Below the pieces are notes generated by a model. It did no database searches, was not told the origin of the DNA, and saw nothing but the letters and a program-made list of their open reading frames with translations. Below, in pieces: positions 47,574 to 57,162 of a DNA stretch of 64,000 nt (its first letter is position 1; each line of letters starts with the position of its first letter). The position numbers and the translations under genes are program-made. The DNA is taken from assembly GCA_032716605.1 (NCBI GenBank), contig CM064506.1, positions 1,712,493-1,776,492 on the forward strand. The letters are read 5' to 3'. The DNA is from Paralithodes platypus (Eukaryota; Arthropoda; Malacostraca; Decapoda; Lithodidae).

Positions 47574-47968
47574 CAGTAAACTCTCTTGTCTGGCGTGTTT
47601 AAGCTTTGCGAAATCGTGTTTGGCGCCATAATCTATAAGATACCAAAGCTCTCATCTGGCGGCAAAAATTTGTAATTGGCGGGTGGCCAAGAGACTAAAA
47701 TAGGCGAGCGGCGAAAATACCCGAGCGCATAGGCTACCTCTCGGCACTTGTCGGTCGTGATAAAGTTACTGTACTCTCTTACCAGTTTCCGTTCGACCTT
47801 GACTGTATCATTTATTGCTCGCTCTCTCCATCGATTCATGATATATGACACTTAATGTAGTTTTTTTTATTCATGCAGAGTTTAGTCAAATTTACCAGAA
47901 TGTCCCCGACTTCCCAAATTGACTAATTCCTTGAACGTGAAGACAGTGCGTTGTTATGTGTGTGATTA

Positions 47969-48165
47969 CTTTGCTTGGGAACCAGATTAACTTGCGCATG
48001 TAGTAATGTACACCCTATGTGGTGGATAGTGTTCTTTTATTAATAAAATATTATTTTACTTAAGAGTTGTTTCCACATAGCAATTTTGATATATAGTCAT
48101 TTTGTCGTTATACTGTGTTCGTATACGTTTTGGTTTGTTAATTTTGCAAGTTTTACATTATAATA
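47969..48165 (+). repeat. Fold-back family A half element nested in the TIR transposon
   Basis: TTTGCTTGGGAACCAGATTA, CACCCTATGTGGTGGATAGT, TTTCCACATAGCAATTTTGA and GCAAGTTTTACATTATAAT. More diverged than the pair at 21.3 and 22.2 kb. Confidence 0.85.
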
Positions 48166-48299
48166 TGGATAATGGTAGCCGTGGGACAAAGTGGTGATGC
48201 AGTTCTTTGTGATAGAGGGCCACATGAAAAGCCCAAAATGGAAAAGGACATTCGCAATTTTAGGAAGATGCGCAGAACAAGAAATATACTTAACTTACC

Positions 48300-48812
48300 G
48301 GGCGGGTGCCCAACCCCGAAACGGGCGGGTGCCCAAGGGGAGCTATCCCCCCGCCAAAGGCGGCTTTCTAGGGCCTTTCCTAGCTGATGCTGAGAGGATT
48401 GGGTTCTAGCCATGTGGTGATGGGCTGGTCTATCAGAGTGAGAACTGAGAGATATCTTCCATACCCATAGCTTACTCTGACTGTTCCTTTTACTTATATA
48501 TTTTCTAGATCTCAAGTGACGGCGTCTCTTCCGTGGATTGACCTCCCAATCTACCAAGATTGGAAGCCAAAGTGTCACTTTTTTCCTTTACCCTTCAACT
48601 TTCTCTTCATAATTGCTGAGGGGCACAGGGTGGGGCTTTGGTTTCCCGGGCGTTTCCGCACCCTTCTCAGCTCCCCGCCATGGAGTGGCTTCGGTAACCC
48701 AGGCTTTATTGTGGTCGGCAGGGAGGGTTCTGTTGGGGCGCTCGGTTATGGCCTTGGCCTTGCTTGGGGCCTTGGGGCTGTTCGGCCAGGCAGCTTGGGG
48801 AACAACAACAAC
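48300..48812 (+). mobile_element. 513-bp retroelement with (CAA)n tail and 8-bp TSD, copy 2
   Basis: Starts GGGCGGGTGCCCAACCCCGA and ends GGCAGCTTGGGGAACAACAA. It is flanked by the direct repeat AACTTACC at 48292-48299 and 48813-48820. Same termini as the copy at 15686-16200. A target duplication plus simple-repeat tail supports retrotransposition. Constant 5' ends argue for a short full-length element rather than random LINE truncation. The near-start duplication GGGCGGGTGCCCAA (48300 and 48324) is private to this copy. No polymerase is encoded; the open frames of 71-141 residues are not convincing. Confidence 0.87.
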
Positions 48813-49478
48813 AACTTACCTTGCATCACATTTTATGCCTTTGTGAGTGATATATTAACTGAAACAATACAATCCCAAGTGGCAGTATTTTTTGTTTCAT
48901 AACCTTAAAAGAACTTAACAAAACTTAGAACTTAAAAGAACATGGTTCCGGTTCGCCAGGAATGTACCTTCGGCGGCAAGAAGGATTATGCGACTTAAAA
49001 CCAAAATGGCGACGTGTCTATATCAACGATCCCAGCTTTGAAGTTTTTTTTAGGCAAGCCATGAGAACCGAGGACCTTAGATAGCCAACTAGGGAGAACC
49101 TTAGGGCCCAATGTAGCTATCATGGTAAAGAGGAGACGAATAATGAGACGGACAATGACGAGAAACAATAATGATGCGGACACCCAGTAGTAGGACGAAG
49201 CAAACAAACAATATAGGCCTAGGCCTAATTAAATCAAACACTTTCAAATGTTTCTGGTGAGGCTTAATATCCTTTAATTATTTCAATTGGCATTTACTAT
49301 AGTTAGTATTCAGAAATTTGTGATTAAAAATACAAAAAAAGGGTAAAATAGGCTAACTTAGGGGTGACCAAAGACTACCATAATCTTTTCCCATTTAATT
49401 TCCAATGCGTGTCTGGCGAAATCGCGATTGGCGCCGTTTTTTCAGACTACTAAGAACGCCAAATAAGAGAGTTTACTG

Positions 49479-49600
49479 TAATCAAAATTGATATGTGGAA
49501 AAACTGCTTCTTAGCAGAATACAATTATGAAATAAACAAACACAAACCACCACATAGGGTGCACATCACTACATGAGCATTAAAATTAAAAAATATCGAA
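49479..49600 (-). repeat. Fold-back family A, right part of interrupted copy
   Basis: ATCAAAATTGATATGTGGAA, then AAATAAACAAACACAAACCA and CCACATAGGGTGCACATCAC, the internal family A segment. Confidence 0.85.
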
Positions 49601-49955
49601 ACAACACACTAAACAAAATCTATATGTGGAAAGCTTCTACATTTATCGGAAATTAAACTTTGAAAATAACAAACTTATAATATCCACATATCTGTACACC
49701 ACTACACAAGACAGTAGGTTGGTTTCCCACAATATATACTGTATACTGTACAGTCGGATACCATAACCCCACTCATAACAATTCGTGGACCTATATCTTT
49801 TTCTTTATGCATTTATAATTACCTACATTGATTTTACAACTTGTTTCTCAATAAATAGTACGGTACCGTATATAGAGTTTTGTAGTTGATGTTTAAAAAA
49901 TATATTAATTATTTTAGTTTCCAGATATACTTATATAATTAGAAATAGGTAAACT
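49601..49955. other. Diverged repeat remnants, no gene
   Basis: AACACACTAAACAAAATCTA with TATGTGGAAAGCTTC and TTTATCGGAAATTAAACTTT duplicates 45760-45845, indicating an older repeated block. Confidence 0.5.
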
Positions 49956-50065
49956 CCATGAACTTGCAAAATAAACAAACCAAAACTAGGACAAGACAAT
50001 ACAAAGGCAAAAGAACTTAACCAAAATCGCTAAGTGGAAATTACGCTTTAGCAAAATAAATTATT
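49956..50065 (-). repeat. Fold-back family A arm
   Basis: GAACTTGCAAAATAAACAAA, AAAACTAGGACAAGACAATA and AAAATCGCTAAGTGGAAATT. Confidence 0.8.
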
Positions 50066-50184
50066 TAAATAAAAGAAGAGTTTTGTGGAGTTTTGTAGTT
50101 GATGTATAGAAACACTATACCGCTATTAATTCATTTTGTTTCCAGAGATATACTTATATAATTATAAAAAGGTAAACTCCATGA

Positions 50185-50410
50185 ATTATAATTTAAATCT
50201 TGAAAAAAAGGACAACACAAGACAAAGACAAAAGAACTCATCAAAACCGCTAAGTGGAAACAACGCTTTAGCAAAATAAAAGTTAAATTATAATTTAAAA
50301 CTTGCAAAATAAACAAACCAAAACGTATAAATAAAAGAACACAATCCACCACATAGGGTGTACATCACTACATGAGCAAGTTAATCTGTTTCCCAAGCAA
50401 ACTAATCGCA
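50185..50410 (-). repeat. Fold-back family A copies in tandem
   Basis: One diverged arm (TTTAAATCTTGAAAAAAAGG ... CGCTAAGTGGAAACAACG) is followed at 50295 by a second (AAAACTTGCAAAATAAACAA) that runs into the internal segment CACCACATAGGGTGTACATC and TGTTTCCCAAGCAAAC. The block TTTTGTAGTTGATGT with TTTCCAGATATACTTATATA also repeats at 49880 and 50095. Confidence 0.8.
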
Positions 50411-51299
50411 CACATATAACTACGCACTATCGTCATATTTCAGAGTGGGCTACAGACTATATTGTATCCGAGTGTACATATTGTACATACATGTCATTGT
50501 TTAGCATCGTTTTCTATGACCTATATTATACCAGCTCAGACAGGCTTGCTTTTTGGCAGTTGGAGTGTAATTTATATATAATTAACCCGGCAAGCGCGAT
50601 AGGCCTAACGGAAGGCTTCCTATAGGGAACGCGATAGGCCTCACTGAAGCAAGACCATAAAAAAAGCCTTCCAAAAAAAAAAGGGCCTATCAAAACAAAG
50701 GATTTTGTCTCTAGGTGAGATAATTTCCCTCTAGTACTCATCCATGTGTTTCTCACCCCTCCCCCTCCCCTCCTTCCCCACCTTATTCCCCCCTCCCCCC
50801 CCTCCTCAATTATCACCTATTTATCCTCTTATTATCATCATTTATCGGTTATTTTTCTCTCCCGCGATAATGTAGCACAAGTGGGTTGCATAAAAGATCG
50901 TTATGCAACACCCAGACACCGGCACACACCGCCCCGCTCGTCTCAGTTGACTCCCAGACAGTGAGAGGGGAGGGCTGCCTGTGGCTCTCTCTCGCCTGAG
51001 ATTATGACCGGGTGGCCAATATCTTCGTTTTTCACCACCCAAATGCTTTTCCCACTTATTTTAGCACTCTTGAAGGTTCATATATACATCATATATGTAA
51101 AATAAAAGCATACCGAAAACAAATAATGCTTTATATTGTAAATATAACGAATTCTGTCAGAATCCAGGGCTAGAAATGCACAAATAACTACCCTAGCACC
51201 TAGGTCTATATCGCGCTTGTCAGGTTAAGTAACACCCTGTTCTTAACATGAATCATTAATTACAAAACCCAATGTACTTGAATAAATTCATTAAAGCAT
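50411..51299. other. Unannotated stretch with pyrimidine-rich tract
   Basis: A small GCGATAGGCCTAACGGAAGG / GCGATAGGCCTCACTGAAGC duplication near 50600-50650, and a CCCCTCCCCTCC-type tract at 50755-50805. No gene. Confidence 0.5.
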
Positions 51300-51372
51300 A
51301 AGGTCCTCCCGGGATTCCAACTCGGGACACCGCACCCAGAACATAAGCACCTAAACCGTTACACCACCAACA
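51300..51372 (-). repeat. tRNA-like SINE head
   Basis: On the minus strand: box A TGGTGTAACGG, then TTTAGGTGCTTATGTTCTGG, then a decayed box B GAGTTGGAATCCC and GGGAGGACC. Relative of 19843-19915. It abuts the truncated end of the reverse transcriptase fragment. Confidence 0.7.
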
Positions 51373-51375
51373 CAG

Positions 51376-52404
51376 TTACTTGGAGCCCTGATGGACTCCA
51401 ACACGGACTGCGAACTCATCACTCAGTACACCCTTCACCCTCACCGCACTTCGCGAATCCTCATACATCTTCATTATCACACGCACCAGCCACTCTTCCA
51501 CACCAAGTTTCCTCATAGCCCACTGCACAACATCTCTAGGCACCCTATCAAAGGCATTCTCCAGGTCTACAAAGTAAAGATCCTTGCCTTTTAGCAAGTA
51601 TCTTTCCTGTATCTGCCTGACTATGAAGATAGCATCGGTTGTACCCCGTCCTGGCATAAAACCAAACTGCATATCATCAATAGAGATGATCAAACCCTCA
51701 AGGACTCTCTCACAGACCTTCATGATTTGGTCAAGCATTTTCAGTCCCCTATAATTTCCTCTATCTAGCGCATCCCCTTTTCCTTTGTATATATTCACTA
51801 TCACACTTTTGAGCCAATCCTCTGGGATTTTCTCATCCTTAATAATGGTGTTTATCAACTCGGTAACTAAGTTTACACCAGTCTCCCCTGAGGCTTTTAT
51901 CATCTCAGCGACAATGTCAGAGCAACCTGGAGCTTTACCGTCCCTCATTTTATTGATTGCGTCGCTCACTACAGCTGGTGATATCAAAGGAGGGGGCCCA
52001 GATATTGGTTTTTCGATACTAAGCTGTTCCTTATCCCATTCAAACTCTACATTTAGTAATCGTTCATAGTGTGCTTTCCATGCTTCTCGGATTTCATTTT
52101 CTGCATACACAATCTTCCCATTATCGTTTCTAACACACTGTTCACCTATAATATCCCTAGTGTCATTTTTAACTCGCCTAGCTAGGTTGAAGATCCCATT
52201 GGGATTGTCAGTGTTACACACTTGTTCGAGGACCAGGTCCTTAATGCGATTTTTAGAATTGTAAATAACTCTTTTGGCAGTTTGTTTAGCTGCCTGGTAT
52301 TCCTCCTTGCTGCCTCCTTTCTTCCATGCTTTGAAGCATCTCCTTTTCTCTTTCACAGCATGTTCTACCTCATCGTTCCACCATGTAAGAAATAAACTGA
52401 ACAA
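51376..52404 (-). pseudogene. RTE-like non-LTR retrotransposon reverse transcriptase, internal fragment
   Basis: A 342-residue frame without stops. The N-terminal part (WWNDEVEHAVKEKRRCFKAW, about residues 8-27) is the linker normally following the endonuclease. Around 205-230, NYRGLKMLDQIMKV is the conserved thumb-side RT block. FGFMPGRGTTDAIF (about 243-256) and FVDLENAFDRV (278-288, RT motif A with the first catalytic Asp region) follow. The frame ends at VGVHQGS (motif B, 336-341). The YADD motif C, the C-terminal domain and the whole endonuclease are missing. The frame starts at TTG in flanking sequence, with no start ATG, so the protein is truncated on both sides. The intact 1-kb frame suggests a fairly recent insertion or selection. 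Reverse transcriptase activity is not expected. Confidence 0.9.
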
Positions 52405-52475
52405 GCCAGACCTATGAGAGTTCCGTATGGAGCTTAGTGGTCTGGTTAATCTGCTCTAACTAACTAAACTGAGCA
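52405..52475 (-). repeat. Dispersed repeat flanking the RT fragment
   Basis: Reverse complement contains AGATTAACCAGACCACTAAG and GAGCTCCATACGGAACTCTC, matching 7282-7325. Confidence 0.75.
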
Positions 52476-52525
52476 AGATTCGGAAATATACTTGAGCCGA
52501 ACAGGCCAAGTAAGATCTCTCTATT

Positions 52526-52600
52526 GGTTTAACTGGTAGGGTGACTGTCTCGTAGCCCAAGGGTCCCGGGTTCTAACTCCCGCCCAGGGTAAATTTTCGG
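52526..52600 (+). repeat. tRNA-like relic with box A and box B
   Basis: TTGGTTTAACTGGTAGGGTG resembles box A and GGGTTCTAACTCCCG resembles box B, about 45 bases apart. Acceptor ends do not pair, so it is not a functional tRNA. Probably a SINE head or tRNA pseudogene. Confidence 0.55.
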
Positions 52601-52844
52601 GAGGCTATTTTATCAAACGAAGTTTAGGTGTGTTGGTAAAATTGTCTAGATGGTTGAAAGTAAGATCGGAGCTCCATAACTCCTCTTTCGGGTATAGTGT
52701 AAATCCTATTCCTACAAACATACCTTATGGGAAAAATAGCTCATGGTAGACACCTCGAAAAAGTAAAATGGCCTAATTTTGAAAAATGTTGCCCTAAATA
52801 CCAACCAAAAGTGGATTAAATCATGAACAATAAGACAGACAAAA

Positions 52845-52985
52845 ATTAATATTTTCTCACCAACAAACTTTACTTCTAAACTCAATTAATGAAATCAACA
52901 AATACATGTGGCACTCCAAGGACTCAAAGCTAGGATATTCACACCAAAATTCCGCGCATTTATGCATTACACTATCAAGACAGAA
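52845..52985 (-). repeat. SINE family B copy, inverted
   Basis: The plus strand reads CACCAACAAACTTTACTTCT ... CATGTGGCACTCCAAGGACT ... GCATTACACTATCAAGACAG, the full reverse of the family. Box B is degraded (GGACTCAAAGC). Confidence 0.82.
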
Positions 52986-53159
52986 AATACCTGGTACACC
53001 GAAAACGAGAGCAAAAATAATTGAAGACTCAAAACATCAAACTAGAAAACATAAACAAACTAGTGAATGAATTTTGAATGTGATATGGACCATCAGGGTG
53101 TACTGTATGCCCTATACTGTATACATCTTTTTGTATATGGAATACAAAATCAACCTATC

Positions 53160-53340
53160 TACCGGTATCTATTTACTCAGGCCCAATCCCCACTTTTCTT
53201 ATTTGGGGGGGGGGGGACTCAAGACGGAGCAAGAACGGAAAACAACGAACACACAAAAACAAAACACAAATTCACACACATCTAGGTCATCCAGGAGAAG
53301 ACCCAGAAAAAAAAAAACATATATATTAATAATAATAATA
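53160..53340. repeat. Dispersed repeat with CTCAGGCCCAATCCCCA word
   Basis: ACTCAGGCCCAATCCCCACT, an 11-base G run, then CACACATCTAGGTCATCCAG. The same order occurs at 56130-56290 (TGGCACTTACCCC, CACACATCTAGGTCATGCAG). Ends in a short (AAT)n run. Confidence 0.7.
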
Positions 53341-53342
53341 TA

Positions 53343-53460
53343 AACTGCCATTGTCAAGGTGTTTCTTGCTTGGAGGCGAAATCTGAGTGACTCAGGTGAA
53401 TCCGAAATCACAGCGTCACTTGCGCAAGCTACGTCCGCCATCTTTAATGTCGTCAACACT
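53343..53460. repeat. Dispersed repeat, inverted copy near 59985
   Basis: TGCCATTGTCAAGGTGTTTC and TTGGAGGCGAAAT are the reverse of 60035-60085 (ATTTCGCCTCCAAGCATC, CACCTTGACAATGACAG). Confidence 0.65.
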
Positions 53461-53508
53461 AGCCAAGACGCTCTAAGTCCACCCGCCTTTTACTTGCTTA
53501 TTTGTTAA

Positions 53509-53553
53509 TTAAAATGTAAAACTTGCAAACTAAACAAGCCAGGCAGCTTGGGG

Positions 53554-53597
<44 letters not shown>

Positions 53598-53784
53598 CTA
53601 AACAAACCAAAACTTGGACAAACACAATATAAAGGCAAAATAACTTATCAAAATCGCTATGTGGAAATAACGCTAACTAAAATAAAAATGTTGTTTCCAC
53701 ATAGCGATTTTGATAATTTAATTTGACTTTATATTGTCCTTGTCCCAATTTTGGTTTGTTTAGTTTGCAAGTTTTACATTTTAA
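53509..53784. mobile_element. Fold-back family A, complete palindromic copy
   Basis: Left arm TTAAAATGTAAAACTTGCAA ... ATCGCTATGTGGAAATAACG. Right arm TTTCCACATAGCGATTTTGA ... GCAAGTTTTACATTTTAA is its near-perfect reverse complement over about 110 bp. TTAA occurs at both outer edges (53505-53508 and 53785-53788), a possible target duplication, though other copies of the family do not show it clearly. The left arm is split by a 58-bp retro-insertion. No coding. Confidence 0.85.
53538..53595 (+). mobile_element. 58-bp 5'-truncated (CAA)n-tailed retroelement with 10-bp TSD
   Basis: GCCAGGCAGCTTGGGGAACA followed by a (CAA)n tail is just the last 20 bases plus tail of the 513-bp element at 48300. 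Direct repeats AACTAAACAA at 53528-53537 and 53596-53605 flank it. Removing the insert and one repeat restores the family A arm. Confidence 0.92.
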
Positions 53785-54007
53785 TTAATAAAAAAACAAT
53801 CCTGAACCTTGTAACTCACGTTTATTATGGCCTTTAGTACATTCAGTGATAGGGACGGTGGGCCTGGTGGTAATGATGAAGGAATTGAATGCCCGGGACT
53901 ATCAAAACAGTCAAGTCAAGTGCCGCGTCTGACGAAGCCGCAGAAAAATTACGACTAGTTTCTATCTATTTCTATATCTATTTGCTCAGGCCCATTCCCC
54001 ATTTGTT

Positions 54008-54042
<35 letters not shown>

Positions 54043-54110
54043 TTTTTCTATTGGGGGTATGCTAAATATGACTATGGTTTCAAATAAAGTCTATGTGGTA
54101 AGTAATATCC
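53785..54110. repeat. Tetranucleotide (TTTA)n and unannotated sequence
   Basis: (TTTA)n at about 54005-54046 after CTCAGGCCCATTCCCCATTT. TAGGGACGGTGGGCCTGGTG near 53850 resembles the inside of the element at 45873 (GATTACCATCAGGCCCACTG reversed). Confidence 0.55.
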
Positions 54111-54311
54111 ACATAATATATCTGGTGCCACGTGAAATAATGGGTGTCCACGTGTATTGGGTAAAAAGGGCAGATATGGCCACTTTTGGGCTCCCAAAAC
54201 TCTTATTAGGAACTGAAGACACTTATTGAGAATTTGGTGTTTTTTCCGACACCCCAGCCACGTATCAGGGTTTTCGCGTATTAGGAAGGCGCGTATTAGG
54301 AGAGCTGACTG
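54111..54311. mobile_element. Right end of a pogo/Tigger-like element (partial)
   Basis: GGCGCGTATTAGGAGAGCTG ending in GACTG fits a CAGTC...-type terminus in reverse. The left terminus was not found and the expected TA flank is absent. Confidence 0.35.
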
Positions 54312-54315
54312 AAGT

Positions 54316-54339
54316 TTGTATGTATGTATGTATGTATAT
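54316..54339. repeat. (GTAT)n microsatellite
   Basis: Five to six GTAT units followed by ATGCTCAGGCCCAATCCCAA. Confidence 0.85.
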
Positions 54340-54641
54340 GCTCAGGCCCAATCCCAACTTTTCCTATTTTTATTTATTTTATATTTCTTATTTGTATTTC
54401 TGTATTTTGTAGTTCTGTAGTTTGCAAGTTTTACATTTTAATTTTGTACTATATAAACCTTTCGTGCACTGCTGGACACGATTGTGCCCTTACAGGGATA
54501 CTTCAAAACCTTTGTGACCATCAGGGGTATTTAGAAACCTTTAGTTTAGTTACTTCAACCTCTGCAGTTGTCTTTGAGCAAGTTTTGGGCAGAAACCTAA
54601 TTTTGGTGAGGTACTTAAGAGAATTATATTTCTGAATTAAA

Positions 54642-54772
54642 ATGTAAAACTTGCAAACTAAACAAACCAAAACTGGGACGATATAAGATAAAGGTAAATT
54701 AACTTCTCAAAATCGCTATGTGGAAATAATGCTTACTAAAATACAATTTATGAAATAAAAGAACGGCAACTA
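54642..54772 (-). repeat. Fold-back family A arm
   Basis: AAAACTTGCAAACTAAACAA, AAAACTGGGACGATATAAGA and AAATCGCTATGTGGAAATAA. Confidence 0.85.
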
Positions 54773-54992
54773 ATCGGCAACCCCCGGACCTGAAAGGGTT
54801 AATATCTTGTCAAATTGCACATTTGTTTAAATAGATAATTTTGACAAATTGCAGTTTCTTTATTATTTTACCACAATTAGTTTAACCAGACTGCTGATTC
54901 TTTATTCATGCACAATAATAATTTTAAAACATTTACCAGAACGTGGTCAACTTTCCAAATTGACTAATTCCTTGAACATGACAAAAGTGCGT

Positions 54993-55245
54993 TGTTTTGA
55001 TAAGAGTAATGCATAAATGCGCGGAATTTCGGTGTGAGGATTATAATTTAAAACTTGCAAAATAAACAAACCAAAACTTATACGAACACAGCAAAAAGAC
55101 AAAACAACTAATCAAAATAGCTATATGGAAACAACGCTTAAGTAAAATAATAATTAATAAATAAAAGGTTGGAGTCCTTGGAGCGCCACATGTATTTGTT
55201 GATTTCATTAATTGAGTTTAGAAGACAAGTTGGTTGGTGACAAAA
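54993..55245 (+). repeat. SINE family B copy split by a family A element
   Basis: The head is at 54997-55040 (TTGATAAGAGTAATGCATAA, TTTCGGTGTGAGGA) and continues at 55167 with GGTTGGAGTCCTTGGAGCGC and the tail GACAAGTTGGTTGGTGA. The insert at 55041-55166 lies just before box B. Confidence 0.85.
55041..55166 (-). mobile_element. Family A element inserted in a SINE
   Basis: TTATAATTTAAAACTTGCAA ... ACACAGCAAAAAGACAAAAC ... ATAGCTATATGGAAACAACG ... AATAAATAAAA. Insertion into the SINE demonstrates mobility of family A. The exact target duplication is unclear because both junctions are AT-rich. Confidence 0.8.
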
Positions 55246-55367
55246 TATGAATACTGTACACTATGTGCAATACATTTGCTTGAGAAACAGATTCACTTAC
55301 TCATGTAGTGATATATATACATTTTATGTTTTTTTTTTGTTTTTTTTTCTTATATTTCAAATTTATA

Positions 55368-55700
55368 TTTATAATGAAAAACTTGTAAAATAAACAAACT
55401 AAAACTGGGACGATACAAGATAAATGCAAATGAACTAATCAAAATCGCTATGTGGAAACGCTTAATAAAATAAAATGTTGAAATAAAAGAACAACTAAAG
55501 CGTTATTTCCATATACTGTAGTGATTTGTATCGATATATAGATAGATTTTGAGACTGTAAGCACATTATCTGTGGACAAAACGGTCTTTAAACTTGTATG
55601 TATGTACTGTATGTATAAATTTTGATATAAATTCTTTTGTCTTTATATTGTGTCGTCCCTGTTTTGGTTGGTTTGTTTTGCAAGTTTTACATTAACATTT
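55368..55700. repeat. Fold-back family A, inverted pair with insertion
   Basis: Left arm AAAACTTGTAAAATAAACAA ... ATCGCTATGTGGAAACGCTT. The right arm begins AGCGTTATTTCCATAT, is interrupted near 55530-55620, and ends TGGTTTGTTTTGCAAGTTTT-ACATT at about 55694. Confidence 0.75.
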
Positions 55701-55753
55701 CATTAGTTTCATTATTACACTGTTCAATAATTGGGGAAAACTATGGTACTTAA

Positions 55754-55966
55754 CCCATACAGTACCGGTGACGTCCTTTTTGTTGTATTCAGGCAACTAG
55801 AAGACTATTTTATTCAGCTTAGGAAGGACCTCAAACAATTAAAAGGCTGCACACTATCTCAATAAAATAATTTGAACTACCACAGATCCTTAAAAAGCTG
55901 CATAATATCGTCTAAATATAGCTAGAATATAGGTTAATCAAATACACGTCGCTGGTACTCAAAGGG
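55754..55966. mobile_element. 213-bp TTAA-type MITE carrying the CTTCCTAAGCTGAAT motif
   Basis: TTAA at 55750-55753 and TAAA at 55967-55970. The ends CCCATACAGTACCGGTGACG and CGTCGCTGGTACTCAAAGGG are imperfect inverted repeats. The interior has TTTATTCAGCTTAGGAAGGA, the word seen many times elsewhere, so those scattered words are probably remains of this family. Confidence 0.65.
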
Positions 55967-56389
55967 TAAAGTATCTATGCTTCATTGACAACTTGATAAT
56001 AAAAATTCCATAATAGTAAGAAAATATAAAGAGAAACATAATAAAGGTTGATCCGCTTACAGTACTTTTGTTTTTCAGGAATAAAACAAATTAAAGTGAG
56101 GAAATGTATGTACTGTATGATTGTATGTACTCTGGCACTTACCCCGTTTTATTTTTTTATTTTTTATTTTTATGGGGGTGGCTGACTCGAGACATAGCCC
56201 GAACAGGGACATCACAACATATCAGGAAAACAAAACACTAAATCACACACATCTAGGTCATGCAGGAAAAATACCCAGAGACCCAGGCCCATATGGGGTC
56301 CCAAGCAAAAGATACTGTAACAATTGTTTTGTTAATGTACCTGTGTGAAGTTAGCGGGCCCAGCAGAACTTGTGACTGGGGCTAGTTCC

Positions 56390-56500
56390 TTTGGTGATGG
56401 TGGTAATGATAGTGGTGGTGGTGGTGGTGGTAGTATGGGTGGGGGGTCTTTACCCTGGTGATGGTGGTGGTGGTGGCTGGGCAGGGGGGGCACCAGGGGG
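56390..56500. repeat. (GGT)n-rich low-complexity tract
   Basis: Runs of GGTGGTGGTGGTGG interleaved with poly(G). The overlapping minus frame (poly-His, poly-Pro) is a shadow. Confidence 0.9.
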
Positions 56501-56639
56501 GTCAGCTCTGTACTGGACACCTTTGGAGGGGGCTGTCATCATGCTCCACTAGAGTCGTCATCTGAAATTACAAAAACTTTTAATAACACTTCATAAAAGT
56601 CAAAAGAAAAAACTACAATCAATTCTAGTTAATCGTCTG

Positions 56640-57162
56640 ACATGCTGTCTTGATAGCGTAATGGTACTGTACAACTCGGGAGGGTAATTAAGCATTGAGA
56701 GTACTATACTCCATTCAGTCGACCTGTGCATCTGGCTCCTAACTGGTGTTTTCATCGAGGCTCATGATTGGCTATCGTATTATTACCCTTGTTCACTGGC
56801 CAAAATCAGTGACAGAGCTGATAATTTCTTATCTTTATTATTCCTTATTTATTCATTATACTATATACATGTAAGTAATTGTAATGATTACTTAATAAAT
56901 TATAGGGTTATCTGAATCTAAAGAGCTATTAAATATCACATAAAACACAATAATAACCTATATATCATAAAGTAAACACAAGCGAAACAATAAAATTATA
57001 AAGGCAAGAAGTAAGCGAGAGGAGACTGGCTGATGGGCTCACGCAGATTAGCCAATCACAGGCCATGATTTACTTATCGGTATCACAAATTTAAAATAGG
57101 CAGTGACGGAATCTCTTCCCTTGCTTGTGTTTACTGTAATATATCTATAATTTGATGTGTTC
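56640..57162. other. SINE fragment then unannotated AT-rich sequence
   Basis: TGTCTTGATAGCGTAATGG at 56646 is a family B start; its remainder is missing. A reversed start (TTATGCATTACGCTATCAAG) is at 57362. No gene between. Confidence 0.5.

Larger units (their letters stand above)
47574..49478. mobile_element. 1905-bp TA-flanked TIR transposon (pogo/Tigger-like) with nested inserts
   Basis: TA at 47572-47573 and 49479-49480. Ends CAGTAAACTCTCTTGTCTGG and CCAAATAAGAGAGTTTACTG are inverted repeats. The insertion splits a family A repeat exactly at GAAC-TA-ATCAAAAT, so its limits are certain. Inside are a family A half element (47969-48165) and a 513-bp (CAA)n-tailed element (48300-48812), both younger than this insertion. 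Subterminal words AAATCG-GGCGCC occur near both ends. Minus frames at 47633-47851 and 48995-49207 carry no transposase motif I recognise, so it is non-autonomous or decayed. Confidence 0.92.

Noticed and set aside
47574..49478. Pogo-type transposase gene inside the 1.9-kb element
   Set aside because: No DDE/DDD or HTH motif was seen in any frame; much of the interior is other inserted repeats.
53523..53726. Poly-Gln ORF
   Set aside because: The glutamine run is the (CAA)n tail of a 58-bp retro-insertion.
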